Positions 1 to 9,270 of a DNA stretch of 64,000 nucleotides are shown here, piece by piece. Below the pieces are notes generated by a model. It was not told the DNA's origin. It worked only from the letters and a program-made list of their open reading frames with translations, and did no database searches. A program made the position numbers and the translations under genes. The stretch's first letter is position 1. Each line of letters begins with the position of its first letter. The DNA is from Terriglobales bacterium. GTDB taxonomy: Bacteria; Acidobacteriota; Terriglobia; Terriglobales; Acidobacteriaceae. The stretch lies in assembly GCA_035691485.1 (NCBI GenBank), contig DASSIZ010000033.1:48037-112036 (forward strand), in the 5' to 3' direction.

Positions 1-1406
1 GCAACGGGAAAAACATCTACCCGGACGAAATCGAAGCGCACTACCTCAAGAGTCCCTTCATCAAGGAAATTTGCGTCCTGGGTTTGCAGAACCGCCCGGG
101 CGAACCCATCGCCGAGCGCCTGCACGCGGTGGTGGTTCCCAACTTCGAGGTGCTGCGGGAGCGCAAAATCGTGAACGCGCGCGAAGTGGTCCGCTTCGAT
201 ATCGAAACCTTGTCCGCGCAGTTGCCACCTACCAAGCGTATTCTCGGCTTCGATATCTGGCAGGAGGACCTGCCGCGCACCACCACCCGCAAGATCAAAC
301 GCTTTGAAGTGGAGCGTCGCATCAAGGCAGACGAATCCTCGGCACAGCCCAAGGGCGAAGCCATGGTCCGCTCACTTACTGAGGACGAGCAGGAATGGCT
401 TGCAGAACCCACGGTCGTTCGCGCTCTGGAAGCGATCCGGCGCATCTCCGCCGACAGCAATCGAAAGCAGATTCATCCTCGCGACAGCCTCGAACTCGAC
501 CTCGGCCTCGATTCCATGGAGCGGGTCGAGCTTCTGGTCGCCCTCGAGCGCGAACTTGGCGCCAGCGTTCCGGACACCGTGGTCTCGGAGGTCTATACCG
601 TCCGCGAACTGGTGGACGCCATTCGCCAGAACACCGGCTCCTCAGCGCGTGTTCAACACCTCCAGGCCTGGGACGGGGTCCTCAACACCGACCCCACCGA
701 TCCGGAAGTGCTCGCCGTCGCTCGCCGCAAGCCCGTCGCCGAGCGCGCATGGTTCCTGCTCACTCGATTGCTCAACCTTTTTGTGCGCGACCGCTTCGGG
801 CTCGAAGTCTCAGGCATCGAGAAGCTGCCGCAGCAAGGGCCGTTTATCATCTCGCCCAACCACCAAAGCTTTATCGACGCGCCGATCTTGGTAAGTGTTT
901 TTCCCTACTCTGTTTTCCGCGAAACATTTTATGTAGGTACGAGCGAGATCTTCGGCAACGGCTTCATGCGCATGCTGGCACGCACATTCCGGCTCATTCC
1001 GGTCGATCCCGACTCCAATCTCGTGCCCGCCATGCGCGCCGGGGCCTACGGCTTGCGCCACGGCAAGGTCCTGGTCCTTTATCCTGAAGGCGAACGCAGC
1101 ATCGACGGCACGCCTAAAGTCTTCAAGAAAGGCGCTGCCATTCTCGCCACTCATTTGAAGGTGCCGGTCGTTCCCGTTGCTTTGGATGGATTTTTTGAAG
1201 CTTGGCCGCGCGGCAAGGGTTTCCAAAAGTTCACTCGCCTGAAGATCGTCTTTGGCGATCCCATTTACCCGCCGCAGCACGTCTCCAATCTTGAAGCGGA
1301 ATACGATCGGCTGACGGCAGAATTGAAGTCCCGCGTCATGAAGATGTGGACGCCATTGCGTGAGCCCAAGTGCCGCGCCGCCGCTGCCGCTGCCGCGGCC
1401 CACTAG
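1..1406 (+). CDS. Fusion: AMP-dependent synthetase C-terminus, acyl carrier protein and PlsC-type acyltransferase (5' truncated)
   Basis: The reading frame is open from base 3, so the gene begins upstream of the window. The first residues (NGKNIYPDEIEAHYL) match the conserved C-terminal subdomain of acyl-CoA/acyl-ACP synthetases. A carrier domain follows around codons 110-200, with LGLDSMERVE, where the Ser would carry phosphopantetheine. A 1-acyl-glycerol-3-phosphate acyltransferase domain comes next, with NHQSFID (the HX4D catalytic motif) and PEGERSIDG (the substrate-binding EGxRS motif). The likely role is activating a fatty acid, holding it on the internal ACP and transferring it to a lysophospholipid or similar acceptor, at the membrane. 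The C-terminus ends in an odd run of eight alanines plus His, right where a broken gene on the other strand begins, so the natural 3' end may be lost. Domain assignments are firm; the acceptor is unknown. Confidence 0.88.
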   Translation, partial: NGKNIYPDEIEAHYLKSPFIKEICVLGLQNRPGEPIAERLHAVVVPNFEVLRERKIVNAREVVRFDIETLSAQLPPTKRILGFDIWQEDLPRTTTRKIKRFEVERRIKADESSAQPKGEAMVRSLTEDEQEWLAEPTVVRALEAIRRISADSNRKQIHPRDSLELDLGLDSMERVELLVALERELGASVPDTVVSEVYTVRELVDAIRQNTGSSARVQHLQAWDGVLNTDPTDPEVLAVARRKPVAERAWFLLTRLLNLFVRDRFGLEVSGIEKLPQQGPFIISPNHQSFIDAPILVSVFPYSVFRETFYVGTSEIFGNGFMRMLARTFRLIPVDPDSNLVPAMRAGAYGLRHGKVLVLYPEGERSIDGTPKVFKKGAAILATHLKVPVVPVALDGFFEAWPRGKGFQKFTRLKIVFGDPIYPPQHVSNLEAEYDRLTAELKSRVMKMWTPLREPKCRAAAAAAAAH

Positions 1407-1408
1407 GC

Positions 1409-1764
1409 TTGAGACCACGAAGTCGAACCACGGTTCCTCGGCGATGAACTCGAAACTCCTGCCCAGCACCACCGGGTTGAAGTAGGCGATTGCCAGGATC
1501 AGCAACACGCTCGCAACGGCTGTCAGTACGGCGTGGCGCCGGCCATAAAAGTAGGCTGAGAAAATAGTCGGCAGCACGTAGAAGCCGAGGAGCATGCGAT
1601 GCTGTGCCACCATCGAATTCAGTAGCAGCGCGATCGCGAACATTCCCAGCAGCAGCCACAATTCGCGGTTCACCGCCCCCAGCCGCCGGCGCAGCGCAAC
1701 TTTCTTTACCCGCGCGGGCGGCCTGGGACTCGCGGCCGGCCGTTGCTGCAGCTATCGAACTCAT
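1409..1764 (-). pseudogene. N-terminal remnant of a multi-pass membrane sensor/signalling protein
   Basis: A GTG start at 1673 gives about 87 residues of highly hydrophobic protein (MNRELWLLLG..., then YFYGRRHAVLTAVASVL). This resembles the N-terminal membrane domain of acidobacterial HD-GYP or histidine-kinase type sensors. Homology breaks off after PWFDFVV (about base 1413), and the frame then reads into the antisense of the neighbouring acyltransferase gene. A second start, ATG at 1764, has a good GGAG Shine-Dalgarno but lies in another frame, so the 5' part may also carry a frameshift. No catalytic domain remains. I read it as a gene truncated by a deletion or assembly junction at about 1406-1413. 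The family name is from memory of similar proteins and is tentative. Confidence 0.5.
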
Positions 1765-1788
1765 AGCTTGCTCCTTGAACAGCGCCGT

Positions 1789-2715
1789 TTACTTGGCTCG
1801 CGGGTGCGTGGCGTCGTAAACGTCGATCACGTGTTTCATGGACAATTGCGTATAACGCTGGGTTGTAGCCAGCCGTTCGTGGCCCAGCATCTCCTGGATC
1901 GCCCGCAAGTCCGCGCCTTCCTCCAGCATGTGCGTGCCGAAAGCGTGCCGCAGCGTGTGCGGATGCAGGTCCGGCGGCAATCCCCGTGCAATGGCAATGC
2001 TCTTGACGATCCGCCCCACGCTTCGGGTCGTCAGCCTGCCGCCGAGGCGGTTTACCAGCAACGCCGGGGACGTCTTCTTGCGCTCCTTCAGCACCGCTTC
2101 CCGCGCGGGCAGGTACGCCGACAACGCTGCGCTCGCCGATTCTCCGAAGGGCACCACCCGCTGCTTGCTGCCTTTGCCGCGAATCAGAATTGCGCCCTTC
2201 GACCAATGAATGTCGGCCAGGTTGATTCCGACCAGTTCGGAGTTGCGCAAGCCGCATCCGTAAAGCAATTCCAGGATCGCCCGGTCGCGCTCCGGAAATG
2301 CGCGGCTCTCCGGCATCTCGGCATCGAGCACGGAATTGATCTCCTCGATCGTCGGCACCCGCGGCAGATTTTTCGGCAGCCGCGGCGTCGCCACCAGCGC
2401 CGCCGGGTTGTGCTCGACGATGCCTTCCCGCGCCAGCCAGCGATACAGCGAGCGCACCGCCGCCAGCGCCCGCGCCACCGAGGTCTTGCTCAAGCCGCGC
2501 TCGTACAGCCGAGAAAGAAATCCGCGCACTTGGAGGTGGTCGATCTCCTCCCACTTTTGGCCGCCGAGAAATTGCGCGAACTCACCCAAGTCGCGCGCGT
2601 AGGCGTGGACGGTGTGGCGCGAGGCATTCCGCTCGCGCAGGTTGCGCAGGAAATTCGCAACCCCCTTCTCGCACGGCGTGCGGGCCGCACGCCCGTCTTG
2701 TCCATTCGTGATCAT
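1789..2715 (-). CDS. xerC: Tyrosine recombinase XerC
   Basis: Site-specific tyrosine recombinase of the XerC/D family, acting at dif to resolve chromosome dimers. An N-terminal SAM-like core-binding domain is followed by a catalytic domain with the expected residues: Arg in [10 protein letters not shown], Lys in [10 protein letters not shown], HxxR in [13 protein letters not shown], then [15 protein letters not shown] with the His and nucleophilic Tyr. The ending [10 protein letters not shown] is typical of XerC rather than XerD. I prefer the ATG at 2715, sixteen bases beyond the xerD stop with AGGTGG upstream; a GTG at 2745 would extend it by ten residues and overlap xerD by 14 bases. Length is about 308 residues, normal for the family. 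It is co-transcribed with xerD. Confidence 0.9.
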   Translation of the reverse strand: MITNGQDGRAARTPCEKGVANFLRNLRERNASRHTVHAYARDLGEFAQFLGGQKWEEIDHLQVRGFLSRLYERGLSKTSVARALAAVRSLYRWLAREGIVEHNPAALVATPRLPKNLPRVPTIEEINSVLDAEMPESRAFPERDRAILELLYGCGLRNSELVGINLADIHWSKGAILIRGKGSKQRVVPFGESASAALSAYLPAREAVLKERKKTSPALLVNRLGGRLTTRSVGRIVKSIAIARGLPPDLHPHTLRHAFGTHMLEEGADLRAIQEMLGHERLATTQRYTQLSMKHVIDVYDATHPRAK

Positions 2716-2731
2716 GAACTCACGCCACCTG

Positions 2732-3709
2732 CTACGAGCCGGCACGCTCCACCAGCGTCAACTTCGAACCGGAAAACGGAGCTCTCTTTTTTGCCCTCGG
2801 ATGATGGCTCATCAACACCGCCTTCAGGCGGTCGGAGGCGACGTGCGTATAAACCTGCGTCGTCGAAATGTCGGCATGGCCGAGAATCGTCTGGACTGTC
2901 CGCAGGTCAGCGCCGTTTTCCACCATGTGGGTCGCGCAACTGTGGCGAAGCATGTGCGGCGACGCCTCGCGATCACATGCCCGCGAAGTCGCACGCACCA
3001 TCTGCCATACGCGTTGCCGCGACAATTTGCGCGCACCGCGGCCCAGGAAAACCAGCGGAGAGCTGCGCTGCCCCGCCAGCAGCGGTCGTGCTCCCGACAA
3101 GTACGTCTGCAACGCTTCCACGGCGGCGCGCCCGAGCGGCACGATTCTTTCCTTGTCTCCCTTGCCCCGCACCAGCACGTAGCCCTGCTCGATCTTGAGA
3201 TCGTTGAGCGCAACCCCGATCATTTCGCTGACCCGAAGCGCGCCGCCGTAAAGCATCTCCAGCATGGCGAGGTCCCTCGCCGCGATCGCCGCACGGTACG
3301 GATCGGCTGCCAGAGGCGTCCGCGGCTTCAGCATGCTCTCCGTCTCGCTACGCGAGAGCGCTTTCGGCAAGACCTTCCATTGCCGCGGCGTGTCGATGTT
3401 CAGGGTTGGGTCCTGATCGATCATCCGGTCCAGCAACAGGTACTTGTAGAACTGCCGCATGGCGGAAAGTTTTCGCGCCACCGAACGCCCGTCCGACTGC
3501 TGCGAGAACAGGTGATCGAGAAAATCGCGAACGTCGCGCCGCCGCGCCTGCAGCAAGGCCCGCGACGGCTTTCGCCCCTGAAGAAATGCCGCGAACTGCA
3601 GCAGGTCCCGGCGGTACGCGCTCACCGAGAGCGGCGCCAGCCCTTTCTCGATCTTCAGGTAATCAGAAAAACCCGCAAGAATACGGTCGTTGGGCGCAGC
3701 AATCCACAC
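2732..3709 (-). CDS. xerD: Tyrosine recombinase XerD
   Basis: Second Xer-family recombinase, 325 residues, directly upstream of xerC on the same strand. Catalytic signatures are [10 protein letters not shown] (Arg), [10 protein letters not shown] (Lys), [13 protein letters not shown] (HxxR), and [15 protein letters not shown] with the Tyr nucleophile. The tail [17 protein letters not shown] matches XerD better than XerC. A GTG start gives a short N-terminal extension before the SAM-like domain. The XerC-type neighbour suggests that the two subunits of the dif recombination tetramer are made from one transcript, an arrangement not seen in E. coli, where the genes are unlinked. The XerC versus XerD call rests on C-terminal motif resemblance. 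Confidence 0.9.
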   Translation of the reverse strand: MWIAAPNDRILAGFSDYLKIEKGLAPLSVSAYRRDLLQFAAFLQGRKPSRALLQARRRDVRDFLDHLFSQQSDGRSVARKLSAMRQFYKYLLLDRMIDQDPTLNIDTPRQWKVLPKALSRSETESMLKPRTPLAADPYRAAIAARDLAMLEMLYGGALRVSEMIGVALNDLKIEQGYVLVRGKGDKERIVPLGRAAVEALQTYLSGARPLLAGQRSSPLVFLGRGARKLSRQRVWQMVRATSRACDREASPHMLRHSCATHMVENGADLRTVQTILGHADISTTQVYTHVASDRLKAVLMSHHPRAKKRAPFSGSKLTLVERAGS

Positions 3710-3772
3710 GCGGCGATTATGTCCGATAAGTTTCAGGCGTCGTAATTACTAAAGAAGGTTCCCTGGGCGCAA

Positions 3773-4531
3773 CTAAGCGGCGTTCGACATTCCGCTCACC
3801 GATTCCAGCAGTTCTCGCGCATACAGAGGGCTTTCGGGGACTTCCTCGTGCTTGAAGAAGGAATAGATTTCGCGCTCGCCGGCCTGTTTCAGTCGCTTGC
3901 GCATGGCGTCGGAAATGAGGGTGCGATCCTCAGCCGAATACTGGGAGCGCCGCAGGCGGAAGTAGGCGAAGTCCGCGGTTACCACCTCGGGCGTCTGCAA
4001 ATCGTCGTTTTCTGCAATGCACAGCGCCGCGTTGTGACGGCGAAGCAGTGCGTAAATGTCGTCGCTGAACCACGAAGTTTCGCGGAACTCAAATGCGGCG
4101 CGCAACTTTCCCGGCAGCAAGTCCAGGAAGGCGTTGAGCAGGTTGAGATCGGCTTTCAGGTTCGGCGGTAGTTGGAACAGGACCGGGCCCAGGCGCCCGG
4201 CTGCCGCCAGCGGCTGGATACATTCCAGGAAGCGCTGCAGCGGCTCCTCCGCATTTTTCAAACGCCGGAAGTGGGTGATTGCCTGGTGCGCCTTGAGCAC
4301 AAAGCGAAAATGAGGCGGCGTTTGCGCGACCCACGCGGCGATCGTTTTTTCATTGATCATGCGGCGGAAGGAATAGTTCACCTCCACCGCGTTCAATTGC
4401 GTGGAATAAAACTTCAGGAAGTCTTTTGCCGGCAACTTGGCGGGATAAAACTGGGGCTTCCACGCGGCATACGCCCAACCTGACGTGCCGGCATAAAAGG
4501 TGGAGGATGGTTTTGTTTCCGGCTCGGGCAT
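3773..4531 (-). CDS. DUF72 (YecE-like) family protein
   Basis: A 252-residue cytosolic protein of the DUF72/YecE family (TIM-barrel-like fold, biochemical function unknown). It begins with the family signature FYAGTSGWAYAAWKPQFYP, followed by FLKFYSTQLNAVEVNYSF and a central LGPVLFQLPPNLKADL segment. Late DLQTPEVVTADFAYFRLRR matches the usual region that precedes the C-terminal helix. The start has CAGGAA six bases upstream. It lies 45 bases before the liv genes and 64 bases after xerD, but is probably an independent housekeeping-type gene. Family assignment is confident; no function is claimed. Confidence 0.88.
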   Translation of the reverse strand: MPEPETKPSSTFYAGTSGWAYAAWKPQFYPAKLPAKDFLKFYSTQLNAVEVNYSFRRMINEKTIAAWVAQTPPHFRFVLKAHQAITHFRRLKNAEEPLQRFLECIQPLAAAGRLGPVLFQLPPNLKADLNLLNAFLDLLPGKLRAAFEFRETSWFSDDIYALLRRHNAALCIAENDDLQTPEVVTADFAYFRLRRSQYSAEDRTLISDAMRKRLKQAGEREIYSFFKHEEVPESPLYARELLESVSGMSNAA

Positions 4532-4576
4532 AGTGCGTTCCTGGCTTTTGTCTTCGATGCCGGACCAAGCGGGAAG

Positions 4577-5293
4577 CTACAGTCCGAGGTACGCTGTCCG
4601 CACCTCGTTATTGTTTGCCACTTCTTCGGCGGGCCCTTCCAGCCTCACTCTTCCCTCGGCCATGACGTAAGCATAGTCCGCCAGCGCCAGCGCCAGGTGT
4701 ACGTTCTGCTCGACCAGCACAATGGTCATGCCGTCCTGCTTCAGCTTTTTCAGGGTGAGAAACAGCTGCTGCGCAAGCAGCGGCGACAGGCCCAGCGACA
4801 ACTCGTCGATCATCAGCACCTGCGGCTCCTGCATCAGCCCGCGCCCCACCGCCAGCATCTGCTGCTCGCCGCCGGAGAGCGTTCCCGCCAGCTGATCGTG
4901 GCGTTCCTTCAAGCGCGGAAACAGGGTGTACACACGATCACGGTTCGCCGCCACGGTCTTCCTGGCGCGGGCCGTGTAGGCGCCCATCTGCAAGTTTTCT
5001 TCCACCGTCATGTCGCCGAACAATTGCCGCGCTTCCGGAACCAGAACCAAGCCGCGCTGCGCCTTGGCGTGCATGGAGAGCCGCGTCACGTCCTGCCCCC
5101 CAAGCAGCACCCGCCCCTTCCACGGCTTCAGCCAGTGCATGATGGTGCGCAGCGTCGTGGACTTGCCGGCGCCATTGGCGCCCAGGATGGTGGTCAGTTG
5201 CCCGGCGCGCACCTTCAGCGAGACGCCCCACAGCACCTGCACCTCGCCGTACCCGGATTCGACGTTTTCGACTTCGAGGGCAACTTCGCTCAT
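4577..5293 (-). CDS. livF: Branched-chain amino acid ABC transporter ATP-binding protein LivF
   Basis: One of the two cytosolic ATPases of the high-affinity branched-chain amino-acid (or related amide/polyamine) importer. The Walker A is GANGAGKST, the ABC signature LSGGEQQMLAVGR, and the Walker B region VLMIDELSLGL with a downstream VEQNV H-loop context. The start is set at the ATG at 5293, which overlaps the livG stop in an ATGA junction. A longer open frame upstream is antisense-like and lacks domain content. At 238 residues it has normal LivF length. It is the last gene of the cluster livJ-livH-livM-livG-livF. The substrate is inferred from family only. Confidence 0.92.
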   Translation of the reverse strand: MSEVALEVENVESGYGEVQVLWGVSLKVRAGQLTTILGANGAGKSTTLRTIMHWLKPWKGRVLLGGQDVTRLSMHAKAQRGLVLVPEARQLFGDMTVEENLQMGAYTARARKTVAANRDRVYTLFPRLKERHDQLAGTLSGGEQQMLAVGRGLMQEPQVLMIDELSLGLSPLLAQQLFLTLKKLKQDGMTIVLVEQNVHLALALADYAYVMAEGRVRLEGPAEEVANNNEVRTAYLGL

Positions 5294-6042
5294 TGCCCCT
5301 CCCGCAATTTGTCCGCGATGTCGGCGCTGCCCAGGTAAGCCTCGATGACCGCCGGGTCCTGCACCACCTCGTCGGGCTTGCCTTCCGCGATCTTGATGCC
5401 GAAGTTCAGCACCATCACCCGATCCGAGACGTTCATCACCGCGTGCATAAGGTGCTCGATCATGATGATGGAAACTCCCTGGTCGCGGATGGCGCGGATC
5501 AACTCCAGCATCTTCGCCACTTCGGTCGGATTCAATCCGGCCAGCACTTCGTCCAGCAGCAGCAGCTTGGGGTTGGCCGCCAGTGCGCGCGCTACTTCCA
5601 GGCGTTTCTTGAACGCTATCGTCAGGTGCTTGGCCAGCACGTTGGCGCGGTCTGTCAGGTGCACCCTCTCCAGCACTTCCAGTGCGACATGGTGAGCGCC
5701 GCGCAGTCCCAGGTACTCGCGGCCGAAGCAGGCGCCAACGGTGATGTTGTCCAGCACCGTCATCTCGTTCAGCGGCTTCACCACCTGAAAGGTGCGCGCC
5801 AAGCCGGTGTGCACTAGTTTGTTCGGCGGCCAACCGGTGATGTCTTTTCCCATGAACGTGAAGGTGCCGCCGTCGTTCTTGTACACGCCATTGATGATAT
5901 TGAACAGGGTCGTTTTTCCGGCGCCGTTGGGTCCGATCAGGCCGAGGATTTCGTTTTCATTGACGACGAAGCTGACGTCGGAGACCGCCAACAGCCCTCC
6001 GAACCGCTTGCTGACGCCGCGGCCTTCCAGCAGCACGCTCAT
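5290..6042 (-). CDS. livG: Branched-chain amino acid ABC transporter ATP-binding protein LivG
   Basis: Second ATPase of the Liv-type importer, 250 residues. The Walker A is GLIGPNGAGKTT (about residues 35-45), and the Walker B region LLLLDEVLAGLNP is followed by the H-loop in IMIEHLMHAVMNVSD. The usual LSGGQ signature position reads LTIAFKKRLEVARAL, a degenerate signature that also occurs in LivG subgroups. The C-terminal extension (EGKPDEVVQDPAVIEAYLG) is characteristic of LivG. It overlaps both livM upstream and livF downstream by four bases, indicating translational coupling. Confidence 0.92.
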   Translation of the reverse strand: MSVLLEGRGVSKRFGGLLAVSDVSFVVNENEILGLIGPNGAGKTTLFNIINGVYKNDGGTFTFMGKDITGWPPNKLVHTGLARTFQVVKPLNEMTVLDNITVGACFGREYLGLRGAHHVALEVLERVHLTDRANVLAKHLTIAFKKRLEVARALAANPKLLLLDEVLAGLNPTEVAKMLELIRAIRDQGVSIIMIEHLMHAVMNVSDRVMVLNFGIKIAEGKPDEVVQDPAVIEAYLGSADIADKLREGQ

Positions 6043-7004
6043 TCGATCACCTTCCGCGCTCTCGGCACCAGCCGATACACCCAGCCGATCAGACCGCCGG
6101 GCGCAAACAGAATCACCAGCAGCAGCAAACCACCCGCAATTACCAGGTGGAAGTTGGAGAGTTTCGGAGAGGTCAGCAACGACGATCGTAATCGCTCGTA
6201 CAGCCCCGCCCCCAGCGCCGCGCCCACCACCGTCCCCTGCCCTCCCAGCATCAGCATCACGATGCCTTCGATGGAGGCAATCAACTCGAACGCGATCTGG
6301 GGATCGATCATGCCGTTCTTGTAGAACATCAGCGCGCCCGCGACCGCAGGCAAGAACGCCGACAGGCTATAGATGATTGCCTTGTACACCGTGGTGTTGA
6401 CGCCCAGGACCACGGCCGCGTCTTCATCTTCGCGGATGGCAAACAGCCCGAGGCCGAATTTCGAAATCTTGATTCCCAGGCTTAGAAACAGCGACAGCGC
6501 CATCACCCCGACCATAAGGTAGTACGTGATCCAGAGCGCGCGCATGGCGCCGCCCAGCGGCGCGTACGATTCAAAGGAAACGTACATCCCGGTGGAACGG
6601 CCCCAGGGATCGAAATTGGAGACGAACGACTGCACCGCCTGCAGAATGCCAATCGTGGCCAGCGCGAAGTACGCACCTCGTAATCGCAGGATGGCCAGCC
6701 CGAACAGGAAGGCAAAGATCATGACCACCACGCCGGCCACCAGCGCTGCCAACACCAAGTTCCAGCTCTTCACCGTCGCCAGGTACAGCCCGATGTATCC
6801 TCCCAGTCCATAAAACACGATGTTGCCGAAATTGACGTACCCGGTGTAGCCGATCATCAGGTTGAGGTTGCTGGCCAGGATGATGGCTACGGCGACAAGA
6901 AGAAGGTCCTCCCGCAGTGGAACGTTATTGGTTCGCAGCGGGATGGCGATGAACAGCGCCGCAACGATCAGAATTAGCCAAAACACTGGCCGGCGGACAA
7001 TCAC
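6039..7004 (-). CDS. livM: Branched-chain amino acid ABC transporter permease LivM
   Basis: Inner-membrane permease of the Liv importer, 321 residues with about nine hydrophobic segments. Family landmarks are NLNLMIGYTGYVNFGNIVFYGLGGY near the N-terminus and the EAA-like loop with IREDEDAAVVLGVNTTVYK, followed by the conserved SIEGIVMLMLGGQGTVVGAALGA (quoted in parts). The GTG start overlaps the livH stop by four bases, and the gene end overlaps the livG start by four bases. Its role is to form the translocation path with LivH. Confidence 0.92.
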   Translation of the reverse strand: MIVRRPVFWLILIVAALFIAIPLRTNNVPLREDLLLVAVAIILASNLNLMIGYTGYVNFGNIVFYGLGGYIGLYLATVKSWNLVLAALVAGVVVMIFAFLFGLAILRLRGAYFALATIGILQAVQSFVSNFDPWGRSTGMYVSFESYAPLGGAMRALWITYYLMVGVMALSLFLSLGIKISKFGLGLFAIREDEDAAVVLGVNTTVYKAIIYSLSAFLPAVAGALMFYKNGMIDPQIAFELIASIEGIVMLMLGGQGTVVGAALGAGLYERLRSSLLTSPKLSNFHLVIAGGLLLLVILFAPGGLIGWVYRLVPRARKVIE

Positions 7005-7861
7005 GCGTTTGCCCTCGCGAAGATGCCTTTGGGGAAAAAGACCAGCACCACGACAAAAAGGCCGAATTCAATCAGCGGCACCCAACTGACCGCGATGAAG
7101 GGTGAAACCAGTCCTTCCAGCAGGCCCAACAGCACGCCCGCGACCAGCGCCCCCAGCGGTTTGCCCAGACCCGCCAGTACCGTCACCACGAAACTCTTCA
7201 GCTCGTAAACCCCGCCGGAAAGAATGGTGAAGGGGAAAAGTGTGGATACCAGCGCACCCGAAGCTGCCGCCAGCGCGATGCCGATGCCGAACGCGGTGGC
7301 CAGCACCGTGGTGGAGGAGATGCCCATCAACTCCGCGGCATCACGGTTTTGGGCGACGGCACGAATGGCCTTGCCGGCTCGGGTGCGAAACAGGAACAGC
7401 TCCAACGCCAGCGCCACTACCACGGCCGAGGTCGCCGCCGCAATGTGGTTCCCGGTAAACGTATACGCACCCACCGTAATCCCCGGCAGGCTGAAGTTCA
7501 CGTTGTACGGGCTCGTGCTCCAGATGATCGTGCCGATGCCGATCACCATCATGTTGACGGCGAAGGTGGACAGCAGGCTCATCAGAGGCGGCCGTCCCAC
7601 CACCCAGTGCACCGACATCCAGTACACGATCACCCCGAGGACCAGCCCCGCGACGATGACCGGCAATACCAGGATGTATGCATTGGTGGAGAAGGCGGCA
7701 AACAGCGTGTACATGCCGAACATACCCAGAGCGATCATCGAGCCATGGGTGAGGTTGATCACGTCCATCACGCCCCAGATCAAGCTCAGGCCCATGGCCG
7801 CGAGACCGTAGACGGAGCCGACCAGCACACCATCAATCATTGAGGCCAGTATGCCGCCCAT
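7001..7861 (-). CDS. livH: Branched-chain amino acid ABC transporter permease LivH
   Basis: Second permease of the Liv importer, 286 residues, about eight transmembrane segments. The N-terminus DGVLVGSVYGLAAMGLSLIWG and the segment DVINLTHGSMIALGMF are diagnostic of LivH. The EAA-like cytoplasmic loop is seen at KAIRAVAQNRDAAELMGI. It lies between the livJ stop (70-base gap) and livM (4-base overlap), and would pair with LivM. Confidence 0.92.
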   Translation of the reverse strand: MGGILASMIDGVLVGSVYGLAAMGLSLIWGVMDVINLTHGSMIALGMFGMYTLFAAFSTNAYILVLPVIVAGLVLGVIVYWMSVHWVVGRPPLMSLLSTFAVNMMVIGIGTIIWSTSPYNVNFSLPGITVGAYTFTGNHIAAATSAVVVALALELFLFRTRAGKAIRAVAQNRDAAELMGISSTTVLATAFGIGIALAAASGALVSTLFPFTILSGGVYELKSFVVTVLAGLGKPLGALVAGVLLGLLEGLVSPFIAVSWVPLIEFGLFVVVLVFFPKGIFARANA

Positions 7862-7931
7862 TGCCTACCTCGTGGTCCAGGAATTGGCCAGCAGCAAGCG
7901 GTTGACCGCCGTTTGCCGCTGGCCTTCTAAA

Positions 7932-9131
7932 TCAGTGGATCGGGTAAACCAGGTTGGAGCTCTTGTTAGCCAGAGGCCAGACCACTTCCTTGGTCAGCTT
8001 TCCGCCCTTCTTCTGCCACTGCGCGATCACCATGGTGTGGCCCACTTGCAGACCATGCTCATTCGCCGCGGTGGCAAATTTGGTCCGCCCGTAAAACGTG
8101 GTCGCATCCAGCCCGTTCAGTGCTGCGGCTACCTTCTCCGAGTCGAGGCTCCCGGCCTGCTCGATGGCGTGCTGCAGGATCAGGCCCGCCGCATAGCCAC
8201 CCGCCGACTCGTAGCTGGGCTCGGCGTTGTACTTGGCAGCGTACGCCTTGTTGAACTCCGCCACCGTCGGTCCGAACTGCGGTTTCACGCTAACCTGCGG
8301 TTCCCATTGCGAGGGCACGCAGATGCCGACTGCGGCGTCCCCCAGTTCCGACCATTTCGGGCTGTCGGGTGCTACCAATATCGTGACCATGTTCATCTTG
8401 GCCTTGCGCGCAAGCAGTTGCCGCGCCAGGGTGGAACCATCGGCGTAGTGGCCGCCGCCCAGCAGCACCGTCGCCTTGGAAGAGGTTACCTTGTCGAGAA
8501 TGGCGCTGAAGTCCGTCGTGTTGGGAGGATAGGCCTCGCTGAAGACCACGTTGAACCCTTGCTGCTGCGCATACGGCTTCGCCGGATTCACCACGGCAAC
8601 CGAGAACGCATGGTCCTCATACACGAAGGCGATTGTTGCCTTCGGATCTTTGGTCTTCAGTAAGTCAATCGCAGTCTCCAGGTATTGCGTCGCCGGCGCG
8701 AAAATTTGGAACAGGTACTTGTTGCCCTGTCGGTAGGTTTTTTCGTCGGCCGCGCCCGTGGTCAGCATCACCTTGCCGTACTGCTCCGAAACGATGGACG
8801 CGCTGGTGGTCAAACCAGAGGAATAGGGGCTGAACAGGAAGTCGGCCTTGTCCTCCAGGATCAAACGCGAGTACAGCTGCTGGACTCGCTTTGCCTGTGA
8901 TTCGTCATCGTAAGAGACGAACTTGATTTGGTAACTCTTCCCGCCCGCTTTGATGCCGCCCTTGGCATTCACCTGGTCGCGCCACAGCTCAAATCCGTTG
9001 GACTGCTCCAGGGAATCGACGTTGAGGGCTCCCGTCTTCGACACGGTGAACCCCACGGTAATGGTTTGGGCCTGCGAGGCAACGCAGAAGAACAGGAAAA
9101 ACAGCAGAAAGAAACAGACAGTTCTTTTCAC
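7932..9131 (-). CDS. livJ: Periplasmic amino acid-binding protein of the Liv ABC transporter
   Basis: Leu/Ile/Val-binding-protein type solute receptor (type I periplasmic fold). The GTG at 9131 is chosen as start because GGAGG lies eight bases upstream and it begins a clean signal peptide (VKRTVCFFLLFFLFFCVASQ, cleavage near AQ|TITVGF). An ATG 25 codons further upstream would put charged residues before it. The mature protein has the family core (NGFELWRDQVNAKGGI, YDDESQAKRVQQLY, SYESAGGYAAGLILQHAIEQ). About 399 residues. As first gene of the cluster it supplies the substrate to LivHMGF. Exact ligand is not deducible; Leu/Ile/Val, amides or urea are possible. Confidence 0.87.
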   Translation of the reverse strand: MKRTVCFFLLFFLFFCVASQAQTITVGFTVSKTGALNVDSLEQSNGFELWRDQVNAKGGIKAGGKSYQIKFVSYDDESQAKRVQQLYSRLILEDKADFLFSPYSSGLTTSASIVSEQYGKVMLTTGAADEKTYRQGNKYLFQIFAPATQYLETAIDLLKTKDPKATIAFVYEDHAFSVAVVNPAKPYAQQQGFNVVFSEAYPPNTTDFSAILDKVTSSKATVLLGGGHYADGSTLARQLLARKAKMNMVTILVAPDSPKWSELGDAAVGICVPSQWEPQVSVKPQFGPTVAEFNKAYAAKYNAEPSYESAGGYAAGLILQHAIEQAGSLDSEKVAAALNGLDATTFYGRTKFATAANEHGLQVGHTMVIAQWQKKGGKLTKEVVWPLANKSSNLVYPIH

Positions 9132-9270
9132 AATAAGGACCTCCAAGCCGGAATTTCGCCTTGGGTTTATACCACGAGCGCACGCAGTATGCAGCGAAGG
9201 GCGCACAATTGCCAGTGACTCGCATCACGCTTGCTTGTTAACCGCGAAGGAAATAGGGGGAGAGTACCGG

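Noticed and set aside
4577..5833. Long 418-codon version of livF
   Set aside because: The upstream half is the livG gene read in another frame, with Arg/Gly-rich antisense-like composition. Domain content and the ATGA overlap support the start at 5293.
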